A stretch of DNA of 64,000 nucleotides, from NCBI GenBank assembly GCA_902806565.1, contig CADCXA010000035.1, positions 1 through 64,000 on the forward strand, written 5' to 3'. This document shows positions 27,557 to 38,565 of this stretch, one piece after another (position 1 is the first letter of the stretch; each line of letters opens with the position of its first letter). Below the pieces are notes generated by a model that worked only from the letters and a program-made list of their open reading frames with translations, had not been told where the DNA came from and made no database searches. The DNA is from Hypoxylon rubiginosum (Eukaryota; Ascomycota; Sordariomycetes; Xylariales; Hypoxylaceae). Both the position numbers and the translations under genes were made by a program.

Positions 27557-29260
27557 TATTATTAGATCTCAGCTGTCGTCAAACGGAAAATGCCTTCCTT
27601 CTGTGTGCTGGCTGACTGATGGTATCACAGCCCTATGTTTCGGGATTTCGGGGAGAGAGGGTTAGGGTTGCCAGTATATCACTGTAGGGGATGATTGTGT
27701 TGGCCGCCTGCCATGTTAGGTAGATTCTGCCAGCCACCGACCCATTTTACTTGAACCTCCAAAAATTTAATGACATAATCTTCCATATGCCCTATAACTG
27801 CCCTATAGTACAGGGACTTAAGTGCTGAGCACAGCTATAATTACAGTGAGTTACAGCGTGCACCTTCTATACCTACGGACTATGTCATCAATTTTCAGGC
27901 GGGTTGGCGGTTTTGGGTAATATGGCCAGCCGTCTCTGGGCCATCCAGTCGCTATCTGGCAACTTTTGCTATACTCACTATTAGTACGGCCCGCCAGCAA
28001 TCCCACCAGGGCGGTGAAGACGGCGCAGTCCGTGATATAATAACACTTCTTTCGCTCTATGGGACAGAAGATATACTGCAGTGTAATGCGTAGCCATTCG
28101 TGCGATAAACTCTCCCTTAGGATCACTTACTACTTCCCCTTAGTTGTTGGGTCTTATGATCAGTCGCACGTACCCCTATAATTCCTAGTTCCTCCAGTCT
28201 CTAGCTGACTTGGTTAGCAAGCTTCGCAAGTGTCGACTTGTTTAGACTCCGAGATGGCCGGCTAAGGCGTCTTGGTTTAACTGCTGAAGCCAATGGTATA
28301 AAGGGCCTTTCTGGGAGCTTGTGGTCTTAATCGCCATACCGTCTAGAATAGGCTATAGATTGCTTTTAGGCCTCTGCGTCACTCCTGGATGCCACCGAGG
28401 ATGAACATCCCATCTACTGAATGGTACCGCAGTCATAGGCCTCCAATATATCGCATGATAGCGGGGTATCCCAAGCTTTGGTACAGAGCAACCGTCGTCA
28501 CATATCCCAATAGCTTCTAGCCATGGGTTTAATAGGCCCTGTAGAGCTTGTGTGGCTTTAAGATGCTCTTTAGTAATCTAAGAGGGTGCCTTATGGGAGG
28601 TAATATCAGAGATTCTGCCTAGGTATTCTGCGCCACTTCCCGCATGCCCTCGAGCTGTCAAGATCTCGTCCTTATCACAGGCTTGGTTGAATTCCCCTCT
28701 CCTGGTCTTTCAATATGCTTTGGATTGCTTCGGCTAGACGATGTAAGTGGCTCATCCCATTCAAGAGATAGCTAGCTCTTGCTGTTTCTATTACTGGCTT
28801 CTGCACCACATGTCACTCGAATACCAGTTACGGCACTTCCAAATAAAACAAGTGCCCCCTGTACCCTTACAGACATATAGGTCTTGTACACAAACCCGAG
28901 AATTGGGCCTTGGTTGCAGAGTTTCGTACACTCAGATGCAGCATTGGAAACGGTGCCTAAGCACCTCAGTAGCCGGAGTGTTTTTATATATGAATACCGA
29001 GATACAGTGTTTCTTGGAGATGGACAGACCGAAATCATGTGGCTATACCTGTGCCTTGCGGCTTTTGCCGAATACAATGACTATATCTTGACATTATGTA
29101 AGGCTGAAAGGGCTATGTCCTGTCTCAATTTGATGCTGATCTCTCCTTCTCCCTTTCACCGTCTCGGTTTAATTCCTTGCACGAAGACGAAGGTGGTCTG
29201 TATCAGTATATTATGACTTCCTAACTGCATCCACATCCTTTGTACTTCGGGCTCCGGCCG
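27557..29260. other. Gene-poor interval
   Basis: Frames of up to about 110 codons overlap on both strands between 28,740 and 29,220, but none has a domain signature and none is clearly better than its antisense. I see no supported gene. Confidence 0.55.
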
Positions 29261-29261
29261 C

Positions 29262-30162
29262 TTAACACCATGCATAACGCTCGTTGTTGACCCATATCAA
29301 CGGACTCGTCCTATCACCGCTCTTGTCATACCATAGGTGAGGCGTTCCAAAAAACACAACGCCAGCTACTAGTTCAAGCGTTTTTCGGTGTTGTAATGGC
29401 AACGCAGGGTTGGATAGAACGCTCAAGACCTGTAATATCTCAGCCATCATTCCCGCTTAAAAAGAAGACTGGGGATCAATATTCATGTACTCATTTTACA
29501 ACTATGCCTCCCAGGCCATACCCAACAAAGATGACTGGTTTTTGGAATATCTACGATTATTAGCCTTACACTATAGACCATTTGGGCTATCCTGATTCGA
29601 GATGGGTTGCACACAGACCTGAAACCTGGGTGCCTCGCTCTGCAAGTTAAAAAGCAACTCGTCTCCCTTTTCGCTAAGTTGACGCCATATGGAAGCACCG
29701 TGAAGAGATATGCGAAATTCTAGACGAAGAATCTGAATGCTCGCGCTATCCGGCGGTATAATGGAATTTACCCAGCTCAATGAGGGCTTCGTATGGGTGC
29801 CATCCTTGGTAAAATCTCCCACGACGACTATGCTACCTGGGTGGTTAGATCAGGCATCGCGTAGGAGTCGAATAGGTACTCACTTAAGCTCCGGAGGCGT
29901 CTCGGGGTGACCGAGCGGAAAGGCAACGATGCGACTCGGTTCCATGATGATATCGTGTCGTCATGGATTATGTGAACAAGCTCCTTCTCGGGCGGGAAGA
30001 GTCCGACATGAAAACACCACAAAAGCCAATGAGCCAAAGCGGAGGGCTTAGGGACCGTGATACGAGGCGACTATGGTGGGATCCCTTCGAAGTGAGAGAT
30101 GAAGCAGAACCTCGTCGCCGATCTTGACCTAAGCCAGTAAAGCAAAGGCTGGTCAAGCACAT
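29262..30162 (-). pseudogene. Alpha/beta-hydrolase (DUF676-type) relic, NLR-effector-like
   Basis: The reverse strand carries, in order, VVVGDFTKDGTHTKPSLSWV (about 29,830-29,770; family pattern VVHGLxxDxxxTW), then after a possible intron IFQKPVIFVGYGLGGIVVK (about 29,570-29,512), then ELVAGVVFFGTPHL (about 29,370-29,330). These match the three landmarks of the serine-esterase domain found alone or at the N-terminus of fungal NACHT/NB-ARC proteins. The nucleophile elbow is GYGLGG, with Tyr-Gly where the catalytic Ser is expected (GHSLGG). A TGA stop follows directly after IVVK, and stops interrupt the frame upstream of the first motif. No NACHT domain follows. I read it as a broken gene; a heavily spliced gene is less likely. 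Confidence 0.55.
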
Positions 30163-30254
30163 CTCATTTGCCGAAAAGAAAATGGCACAGCCACACAGTA
30201 TGTACCTAGAGAGTTCTGCCAGGTTTTCCTTTACTTCATGTACCTAGCCTACAC

Positions 30255-30400
30255 GGCATTTAATAAATTATATATCAATAATATCGAAAAATGTTTTTAA
30301 TTTTTCCTATTTATTTTATATCACTATTCATCAATAAATATTTTATAATATTAAAAAAGAACTCTTTTTCAATTCCAGTATTTATTATTTACAATAGTTA
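30255..30400. other. Small AT-rich patch
   Basis: About 145 bp of strongly AT-biased sequence lying between normal sequence. It may be a small RIP-affected insertion or an AT-rich flank of the F-box/ankyrin gene's 3' region. No coding content. Confidence 0.5.
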
Positions 30401-30816
30401 GTTACATTCATTGCTCTTCGGCACACTTCCGTCCCAACGGGACAAGTGACCGGGCTCAAACGCACCGTAGACTCAGAGTATCCCCCCCTGGAACTCATCA
30501 TGGTTCAAACTCATGCCGCCTGCTCCGTATCCTTCTCAGATGATACCAAGTCGAGGCCTCCGATCAACTTTTATTCGTCCCTCCCAGCCTTTCCACGTCC
30601 GCGAGGGATTAAAATGCATATGAATTGCTATTCCCTGTTGGAGACGTCAACGTCAGAAATCCCCTGCTTGAAAATTGAAAAATAGCTTACGCTATGCGTG
30701 AAGCACAGCTACCGAACGTACCATTAGACGGCTTGTTCAGGACTCCATCCTCAAGTTTATGCCGAAAACAATGGCAAGTTGATCATGCGAAAGCTCGTAA
30801 GATATGAAGGGAGCTC

Positions 30817-33155
30817 TCAAGAGAAATCGCTGCTGTACTTGAACAACAGATCGATCCCTTCGCGATTTCGACATTCTTGGAGGATTTCCAAAGGTAGCCA
30901 GAGTTTGGAAGTCATGGGATCAGTTAGGGTCATATTCGCGTCGACTCCGAGACGGAAAAACATTTCCAGCAAGGCGCTTGTGGCGGGTCCCGGTCCTCGA
31001 TGGCAGACAGTCCACATAATCTTGGGTAAGAGCGGTGAGTTGAGGTTCACGAGCCCCCGTTCTATTATGCACCTCACGAGCTCGACCATCTCGTCAAAAT
31101 GAATGGCGATCTCGAGGTCGCAAGGAAGCCCTTCGATGGTAGGCGCTCGAAGAGGATCCGCGCCGAAATCGAGTAGAACCATACCTAAGGCATGGTTTCC
31201 TTGTTCAATGGCCAAGCGAAGGGGACTTTTTCCGAAATAGTCGACGTGGTTTATACCCTTGCACGCACTCTCGGGGTAGTAATATTCGCCTGCGCCTGCC
31301 TCCAGTAGCTTCTGCACCATATGTAGGTTGCCAATTTCACACGCGTGGAGGAGACAGGTCCAACCGCTCGGAGACACATACGCCCATGGCGCACCAGCGT
31401 CTAAGATGATCTCTGCGACCTTGATGCTTTTGAATTGCAGTGCTGCGAACAAGTAGGTATCGCTGCAGATAAGTTCGCACGCGTCTCTGAATTGGAGAGT
31501 ATACTGGAGCGCCTCAACATTGTCCTTACGAACAGCATGCTTCAGCATCGAAGCAATACCATCTCCCCGCGGTCTCGCACCAAGTTGTTGTAGGAGCTTG
31601 CAGATCTCAAAGTCATTGGATTTGAACAATGGATCGAGTAGATAGCTAGCGCAGCTATCCATTCCGCCTGAGGGCGGGCCGTGAGCCAAGAGTAATCTTG
31701 CGGTCTCGGTCTTGTCAGGGTGTGTCCTCCCAGAGAAACATAGCAATTCGAAAGGATAGCGGCCGAAACTATCCGGAATGGTCGCCGAAGCTCCCCGTCC
31801 CAGGAGCAACTTTACGATAGAGAGTAGCGGAGCGTCCTCGGGAGCCGTACCTAGCAGACAGGCTTTCGAGAGCGGAGTCTCACCGTTAAGATCCCGAGCA
31901 TTGACATGAGCTCCAGCGTCTATCAAGTACTGGACGACAGGTAGGAAGCCTCCGTATGCCGCATACATCAGAGGAGTGTGGCCATTGTCCAACCTTTCTG
32001 CGTTAACATCCGCTCCCCTATCAACGAGAAGCTTCACAAGCGTCAATCGATCGATTTGCTGTAGCGGACCTTGCTGCAAGTCGTCTTTTCGTTGAGGCGA
32101 AGGGTCCATCGACTTCTGGCAACACATGTGCAAGGGGGTGGTGGTATGAAAAGGGCGGAGGTCAGCCCCTAGCTGAAGAAGACGGTAGGCCTCGGCAAGG
32201 CGACCCCAAGCACACGCACTCAATAGTAGCGAGCGGCCATCCGCAATCTTGGCATTGACGTTCGCTCCATTCTGTACGAGCCACTCAACCGTTTCCCAAT
32301 TGGACGCCTCGAATGCTACCGAAAGCGGGCTCCTGCCGTAAGGGTCTTCAATGTCGATGGGTGGCCGGAAATGATCCAAGAGGAGGCGAGAGATTTCAAG
32401 ATTTCCGGTGTGGCATGATACGTGTAGAGCTGTTATGTACTTGTCGGAGGAGCCCAATGTTCTCGTGGCGACTTGAAAGGAAGCACCTCCAGCCAAGAGC
32501 AGCTGGACCATCGTAAGATCGTTGTGACACTAGCGTCAAGGATTAGCAACTACTTAGATACGTTTTGTTGAGCGAAGGAGCGCATAAAACTTACGATGGC
32601 TGTATGAAGAGGCATCCACCATGGCTGACCGTCCAAGTTGATGTCGTGGTGATACACGGATGGGTAAATACATGAACAGAATTGATGAGAGAGGGCGTGG
32701 ACGTTTGCCCCCTTTTCCAGTAAGAAGCTGACCACATCATGATGGCCTAGACGAATAGCGTCGTGGAGCGGCGTCCATAATTCCGAATATGGAAAAGGAT
32801 GTAGTTTCACTTCACCTGTAGAAGGACCATCTGGCATATTCTCGGCCAACATCATCATCGCTCTCGCTAGCCTCGTGGAATCTAGAAGAATACGCCTCTG
32901 CATTTCCACAAGGCTGTCAACGAAGGCTAGGTCGGGATTGGTGCCTGTTGCTAGTAATTTACCGAGTACGCTTGTGTTTCCATCTTGGATGGCCCGCTTC
33001 GTGACTTGCTCGTTATTTCGAAGACGGCGGTAAAGAATCGGGTCAAAAGCTGCATTGAGGTCACGGCAGGAAAGATGGAGATTGGCGATGTCCTCGGTAG
33101 GCAGGTATTCTGCTGTAAGATGAAGCAGGTCAAGTGGCATCGTTAGGAGCGCCAT
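30817..33155 (-). CDS. F-box and ankyrin-repeat protein
   Basis: Probable substrate adaptor of an SCF ubiquitin ligase. Two exons: 33,155-32,595 and 32,529-30,817, with a GTAAGT...TAG intron of 65 nt. Phase is 0 on both sides, giving 757 aa. Residues about 5-45 form an F-box: PLDLLHLTAEYLPTEDIANL then HLSCRDLNAAFDPILYRRLR. Many ankyrin repeats follow from about residue 130 to 710, for example TPLHDAIRLGHHDVVSFLLE, TPLMYAAYGGFLPVVQYLID and SPLRLAIEQGNHALGMVLLD. The frame is intact with an ATG in good context. F-box/ankyrin genes are an expanded and fast-evolving family in filamentous fungi. It stands alone, reading toward the degraded region, and shows no link to the neighbouring genes. Confidence 0.88.
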
Positions 33156-33972
33156 CTTTGATACACTGCGACGTCTTACTTCCGAAATAATGTAACACCA
33201 GAACTGAAGTTATCTTCGTTAGGATAGAGTAGAAATCAATATTGGGGACGTGGAGGGTTGAAGGGTTGAGTAGGCGGCGCTGTTCGTAATTGTGGCGCTG
33301 TGCTGCTATGTTATTGAAGGTAAAAGTTTTAGCCCTCTTTTTGCGTGTGTGGCGCACAAACAAGTGCTACTTCTTTTTGGATTCGACGCTAGTGAGGTCC
33401 AAGCGTCCGTGCAGGGCACAACTTTATACTGTAGGTACCTTAGGTACCTTAGGTAGGTATAAGGCCATCTATCGAGGTTGATCCAAGGTTGTTATCGAAT
33501 AACATTACTGAATAACACCTTAATCACTACCTAAGTCGTCTACCGCCGCCATCTCGCCAATACCTGTAGCATTCAGCACTATTGACTATTGAAGAAGCTG
33601 CTCATTGCCCCCAAACAGAAATGTTCATTGTAAGAACTTGGGATTGTTGAATTCGTCCTAGGTACCTATCTCAGTCTTAGCATGCATTCATTCATGGGAA
33701 TGGGAACTTTCAACGGGCAATTCACCTACAGTAAATTCCAAGTACAGTTATCATGGGACACAATCTTCAACGATGTGCAATTGCCTTCACACAGGGGCAT
33801 CCCTTTGATATCCATAGTAAATCTTTGACTTGGGTTGTGAGTTTAGTGCAACTTGTCGGTCGTTTCGTAGCAAGGCGATTATGCTGATATATATACCCTA
33901 GGTAGGTAGGTATATATATATATTCTAACGCACATGTTGATGTTAGTGTTCAGGGGTTGAGTTCTAAATAAA
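33156..33972. other. Intergenic region
   Basis: No gene seen. It contains several copies of a palindrome-like motif: GGTACCTTAGGTACCTTAGG near 33,433, CCTAGGTACC near 33,657 and CCTAGGTAGGTAGGTA near 33,895. Confidence 0.6.
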
Positions 33973-34388
33973 GAGCTGTGCTATTTGAAGAGTGTTCGCA
34001 GAGTGGTTTTTGAACCTGCTGGGCCAGCTGGCAATATAGACCTCTATACCTCCCTCAAATATTTACAAGTATTCGTAATATTTTGAAGCTATTCGCAACG
34101 CCTCCATCACATACCTACCACCTAGGTACCACCTGTCCATATAGCTGTCAGGGTCTTAGCCTTCGCCATCCAGGTAATAGCATAGAAGATAAGCCCCTTA
34201 GTTCCTAGGCCCCTTTGCCCTAGCCTCTTATATATACCTGGAGCTTTGCAAAGCATTTGGATTGTAGCAAAACAAGTAGAAAAACTGAAGTTATACAAAG
34301 CAAACTGCTTCCCGAAGTGACGGCCGGGGAGCCGGGTTGCCAGCTGGTCAAAAAACACTCTGCGAACACTCTCCAAATAGCACAGCTC
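33973..34388. mobile_element. Probable MITE (416 bp) with ~45-bp terminal inverted repeats
   Basis: The left end starts GAGCTGTGCTATTTGAAGAG and continues with TGTTCGCAGAGTGGTTTTTG. The reverse complement of the right end (34,388 leftwards) starts GAGCTGTGCTATTTGGAGAG and continues TGTTCGCAGAGTGTTTTTTG; both then reach CCAGCTGGC. The first 40 bp differ at only two positions. TA lies directly after the right end and two bases before the left end, as for Tc1/mariner-type elements that duplicate TA. The interior has no transposase frame, so this is a non-autonomous element or a deletion derivative. It lies in an intergenic region. Confidence 0.82.
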
Positions 34389-34869
34389 TAGTTATTAAAG
34401 CGAACAAGTGGACGGGTTAGGCTTCTGTTCAATATGTCCTGTAATCGGGATGGACCTTATGAAGTAACTTATGAATTATAAGGTTTGCGAGGGACCTCGA
34501 TACGAACCGACAGGACCGGCTTGTCGTCACTTCTACCACATGATAAGCCGGAGAAAGGTCCGCACAGTATTACTGGCACCGTGATTCGGCAACACAGTGG
34601 CGACGGATTTAGAACACAGTAGCCATACAAATGAACCGCAACTCTCCCTTCAAGAGAAAATGCTTGATTATTTCGAATTTCTCATGCGTATAATAGAGAA
34701 ATAAAGAAATGAATTAGAAGTGATGGCATTTGCCATGTAACCCTAACGTAGTAGGTCAGGTTCGCAATAGATCGATCTCTTAGCGAAATTACAGCGTTAA
34801 TACCTCATTCAGTAAACGTATTTCCTATACAGTTGGCCCCCAGTTGCCAGCTTCTTGTACCTGAAACAA

Positions 34870-34915
34870 GTGTCTGAGCTGATTGGCCACACTGACTGAC
34901 AGACAGCTCAGACAC
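34870..34915. repeat. Perfect 12-bp inverted repeat (hairpin)
   Basis: GTGTCTGAGCTG at 34,870-34,881 and CAGCTCAGACAC at 34,904-34,915 are exact reverse complements separated by 22 bp. There is no T-run after it and no gene end nearby, so it is not obviously a transcription signal. It could be a footprint of a small transposon. Confidence 0.65.
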
Positions 34916-36939
34916 CTACTTGGTCGATGAAACTGACAAGATCGGCGAAGGGAGGCCTCTGCTCATGGAGATGACGCAATAGAACTTGAGATGTAGATTT
35001 ATAGATGTAGGTCGGGTACAAAGGGGATGCAAAGCTCTCAGATTATCATGGCCTACTCTATACCGCTTGAGGATATTGAAGATCTAGCATCGGGCTATTT
35101 ACGAAGGAGGGAACCGGCGAGTTACTATGGATACAGCTGTCTTACCTGAGATGATGGTCGGTGAAGGACACGTGCACCGTAAATGCAACCCTCATACGAG
35201 TAGATGCAGATATGTAAAGAGCCTCTTTAAGCAAATGAACAAAGAAGTCTGGATGTATGTATGAGCTAAGCAGACTTGTGAGAAAATATTGAACTTGGAG
35301 GGTGAAAAGATCGGAGTAGGTTGCGATCGATAAAACACCCTGGTCATATTGTACCAATTAGGGGTTGAATGACGAGCATGGTTCTAGCTCCAAGCTCATT
35401 GATTGGTCAATCCATTCAGAATCAATTAAACGCGGTTGGAGTTAGAACGCGTGTAAGTCGCGTCAAGACGCGTCTTCCACACTTCCACACTTTCTCCGTT
35501 TCCGCCAGTCTGCCCCCACCACCAGACAGACCTATTCTCTTTTGCCCTCCCCTTCCAGAGGCCCTCTCGTCTCTTCCACTCTCCCGATACCTCCGATACT
35601 TGCCAGCCGAAGGAATTGAGTACCTAGGTACTGTTGCACTCAAGTACCGGTCGAAACCAACCGGGGAATTCTTCGTAAAGTGCGTGCAGATACTTATGCA
35701 AGAGTGGACAAGAGTGGACTAGAAGACCAATCAACCGCAACGGTATCTACATGCCCCCGTCAAAGCCGCTGTCCCTGCAATAGACACCTGGCGTACAGTC
35801 AAGGAGTTGTCTTTATTATTGTAGCAATTGTATTGGAAGGGCTTAATTCTAGGAGGCACATATGTTCTCTAGAGGTTTGATATCAGCTGATCATACGAGA
35901 CCTCAGTTCTATCTATTACGCACCATTGACGGACGATGGAAAGGAAGTTATGTATGTAGGTAAGCAAAAGGCACCTAGGTATCCCAAAAGGGCTGCCTAA
36001 CGAATAGGTGGGTGTACCCGTTGATTACGCCATGAGCCGTTTTCTTCAATGTCTATCGCCTTGCATGCATTATCAAGATGCAAGGGCGGACAAGAACGAG
36101 GGGGTTGCTGATGGTGGTGTGGGTGATCTAAGGCTAAGGTCTCGGGGCTGTTTTTCCATTACAACTCGATTAGACGGGTTATAGGAAATACTTGACGGCA
36201 TATAAGTCTATCCTCATTAAAGAACCCATTATGCATCGCGCAAGGATCAGCAGGGTGACTGTCGAAATCGAGAATGCACTCGAGATCTTGATCCGAATCC
36301 TTCACTAACACTATCTTATAATTGCGGTAGACCTGTATAGGATGCGTCTATGACGAAATATCCGGTCGAAAATAGCTTGCTGGCTTCCTTATCAAAGCCG
36401 AGAGGAACCTGTCTCTGGCTGTAACCTGACCGTCTCTACATCTTGAGCATTTGCATTCTTGCCCCGATGGAAATTTCTCTGTGTGGTCGGGAAGTCGAGA
36501 GTTTCACCGCATGAGCGTCTACGAAGCGCAACGCTCATCTGACACCCATTAGCAACCCTTGATTGCTCGCCTAGGTAAGTTCCGGGGCCTGAGAACGGCG
36601 CCCTTGGAAATATGGAGGGCGCAAAGGGCGGTTGCAGAGTAGAACGTAGCGTATCTCTCGACATCTAGATGGAGTGAACAGAGTCATTCGGGTAGTACAC
36701 CAAGTCGAAAAGGGGACTTTGAATGAGACTATATTGTAAGACTATCCCCAACGAAGACGAAGCTACAAGACTTAGGTCTAGAGAGGACTGAGCGGTGGAT
36801 CTTTGACGGGTCGATCAGGACTAGCCGGTTCTCAAATCTCCTGCATGATGCCTCGTGGCACACCATCTTCAAAGAAAACTACGGATTAGACAGCCAGACA
36901 AGCCAAAAAGGCTTAGGAAGAGAAGACGATAAGTTACCA

Positions 36940-36976
36940 AGTGGATAGTAGATAGTGGATAGTAGATAGTGGATAG
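36940..36976. repeat. Short tandem repeat, AGTGGATAGTAGAT x ~2.5
   Basis: GTGGATAGTAGATA repeats with a 14-bp period and passes into GTGGATAGGTAGCGGATAGG. Confidence 0.65.
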
Positions 36977-37731
36977 GTAGCGGATAGGCACTCCAATGAT
37001 TAGAATCGCGGTGTAAGGGTTGTGTCAAAGTCTTGAACGGTGTAAGTGGTGTTAGTTCTCGGCTCTATCCTCTTCCCCTCCCCCTGGTTCGTCTGGTTTT
37101 AGTTGGTTTAGTCGGTTTAGTTACCGTACCTTGGGGCTAGGTACCTAGCTCTGTTCCTAGCATTCCCCTGTAATCATTTTTCTCTTCTCTGGTCCACTAT
37201 TGGCCTCTACACCTCTAGACCGAAAACGGTACGTATCATGTGGTCCGTCCGTGCAACCTTGACAGGCAGAGTCAGACAGTTTTTGGGGGCAGGGCAGGGT
37301 TTTCCTGGGGGGTGTTTCGCTGGTCTTATTAGGCGCATTATTCCAGCCATCCCGTCCATTCCGCTCTCCTCCCACCCCAAGCTTCTACCTTTCCCACTTA
37401 CACCTCCATCACCTAGCAACCAGCAACGAGCAATCAGCAACCAACACCCAGCATAACCATTGATCGCGAGCGCATACCGTCGCATTTACCAACCTTCAAC
37501 CGTATATCGCATCGTCGTCGCAGAAGGATATTTACTTTTTGGAACCGCTCAAAGATATTTGGATCGATTTGCGCAATCTTTATTCGCATCCCTCAGCGCC
37601 GCGCGCATCGCATCTTTGACTCGTCGCGGTCGCATTCGAAAACCTTCCAACACTGCGCCTTCACTTACAACACATCAGCGCTATCGCACACAAAGATACA
37701 TATATAAAAACATATTTTACAAATCGCCAAG

Positions 37732-38565
37732 ATGCTCATGCCGTCTGCACTTTCGTGCGACTCGTCGCATCCGCCTGTCACCAGGCTTCAATCTGCTCTT
37801 TTCGCATCGCCGCCTGCCAGCCCCCCAACGAGCGCACACAGCAGCACTTTCGGAAACATCTTCAACTCGTGTCGCGCCCTCCAGTCCATGCTAACGACGC
37901 CCGCGACAATCCCTTCCAATGACAGCCTCCCCGCGCCCCGAGATCCACTCCCCACACCGCCAATGGCTCACACCGCTCTTCCGCCCCTGAAGCTGCGCCT
38001 GCGATCGCGCAAAGCAGATGCCAACGGGGAGGCCATTCCCCGCAAGAAGGTCGTGAAGCGGCCCGCCGCGCCTCCACGTGGCATCAATAAGAGGCGTCGC
38101 GCCGTCGAGGACGACGTGGGGCGTGACGACGACATTGACAGCGACCTCGAGATCGGCAGCGCGGACAACCAAGACCAGAGCCAGGATGCGGACGAATCAA
38201 GCTTCCGACCCAGCACACCAAAGCGCGCTCGCATTGCGCCGGAAGTGATCCCGCTCGGCCTAGAGCGCAACGACTTCCACAACCTGCACACCTCCAATGG
38301 TGAGGAAGAGAGCACAGTGGAAGGGACAGAGGTGGAGATAGAAGCCGACGGGGAGAAGTGGAGCAAGGAAGACGACCGGATACTAGTCGAGCTTGTCCTG
38401 GAGAAGCTCAAGCTCTCCAAGACGGATTGGCAAGACTGCGCACGGAGCCTAGGCAAGGACCGGAGTAGTATCGGGCGAAGATGGAGGAGTCTGATGATAA
38501 ATGGGGACGTGGGCCTCAAGTCGTCGAGGAGTCGACGGGGCAAGATTCACAGCACCTGGAGGTGA
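37732..38565 (+). CDS. SANT/Myb-like domain nuclear protein
   Basis: Single-exon gene of 277 aa. The ATG at 37,732 follows an A-rich leader (ATCGCCAAG before the ATG). Residues 1-85 are Ser/Pro-rich and disordered. A basic stretch near residues 100-125 (KKVVKRP, NKRRR) is a likely nuclear localisation signal, followed by an acidic region. Residues about 208-252 form a Myb/SANT-like helix set: KWSKEDDRILVELVLEK, then DWQDCARSLG and SIGRRWRSLM, with the spaced tryptophans (W, W, W) that define the fold. It ends shortly after with a basic tail. It is likely a DNA- or chromatin-binding regulator; its target cannot be inferred. A 191-codon antisense frame overlaps it and is a shadow. Confidence 0.82.
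   Translation: MLMPSALSCDSSHPPVTRLQSALFASPPASPPTSAHSSTFGNIFNSCRALQSMLTTPATIPSNDSLPAPRDPLPTPPMAHTALPPLKLRLRSRKADANGEAIPRKKVVKRPAAPPRGINKRRRAVEDDVGRDDDIDSDLEIGSADNQDQSQDADESSFRPSTPKRARIAPEVIPLGLERNDFHNLHTSNGEEESTVEGTEVEIEADGEKWSKEDDRILVELVLEKLKLSKTDWQDCARSLGKDRSSIGRRWRSLMINGDVGLKSSRSRRGKIHSTWR

Larger units (their letters stand above)
34389..37731. other. Intergenic region
   Basis: 3.3 kb without a convincing gene. Frames around 35,369-35,722, 36,392-36,664 and 37,207-37,485 are short, mostly lack an ATG in context, and have comparable antisense frames. More TACCTAGGTA-type palindromes occur near 35,617, 35,969, 36,570 and 37,137. The last 250 bp are C/T- and A-rich and are probably promoter and 5' UTR of the SANT-domain gene. 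Confidence 0.55.

Noticed and set aside
28747..29216. Overlapping forward and reverse frames of 100-114 codons
   Set aside because: Neither strand shows a domain, and the frames are equally good in both directions.
35369..35722. 117-codon forward frame
   Set aside because: No motif, overlapping antisense frame of similar quality, and Ser/Pro/Leu composition from C/T-rich DNA.
37968..38543. 191-codon reverse-strand frame rich in Ser, Arg and Leu
   Set aside because: Complete overlap with the SANT-domain gene; the composition is what an antisense strand of an acidic/basic protein gives.
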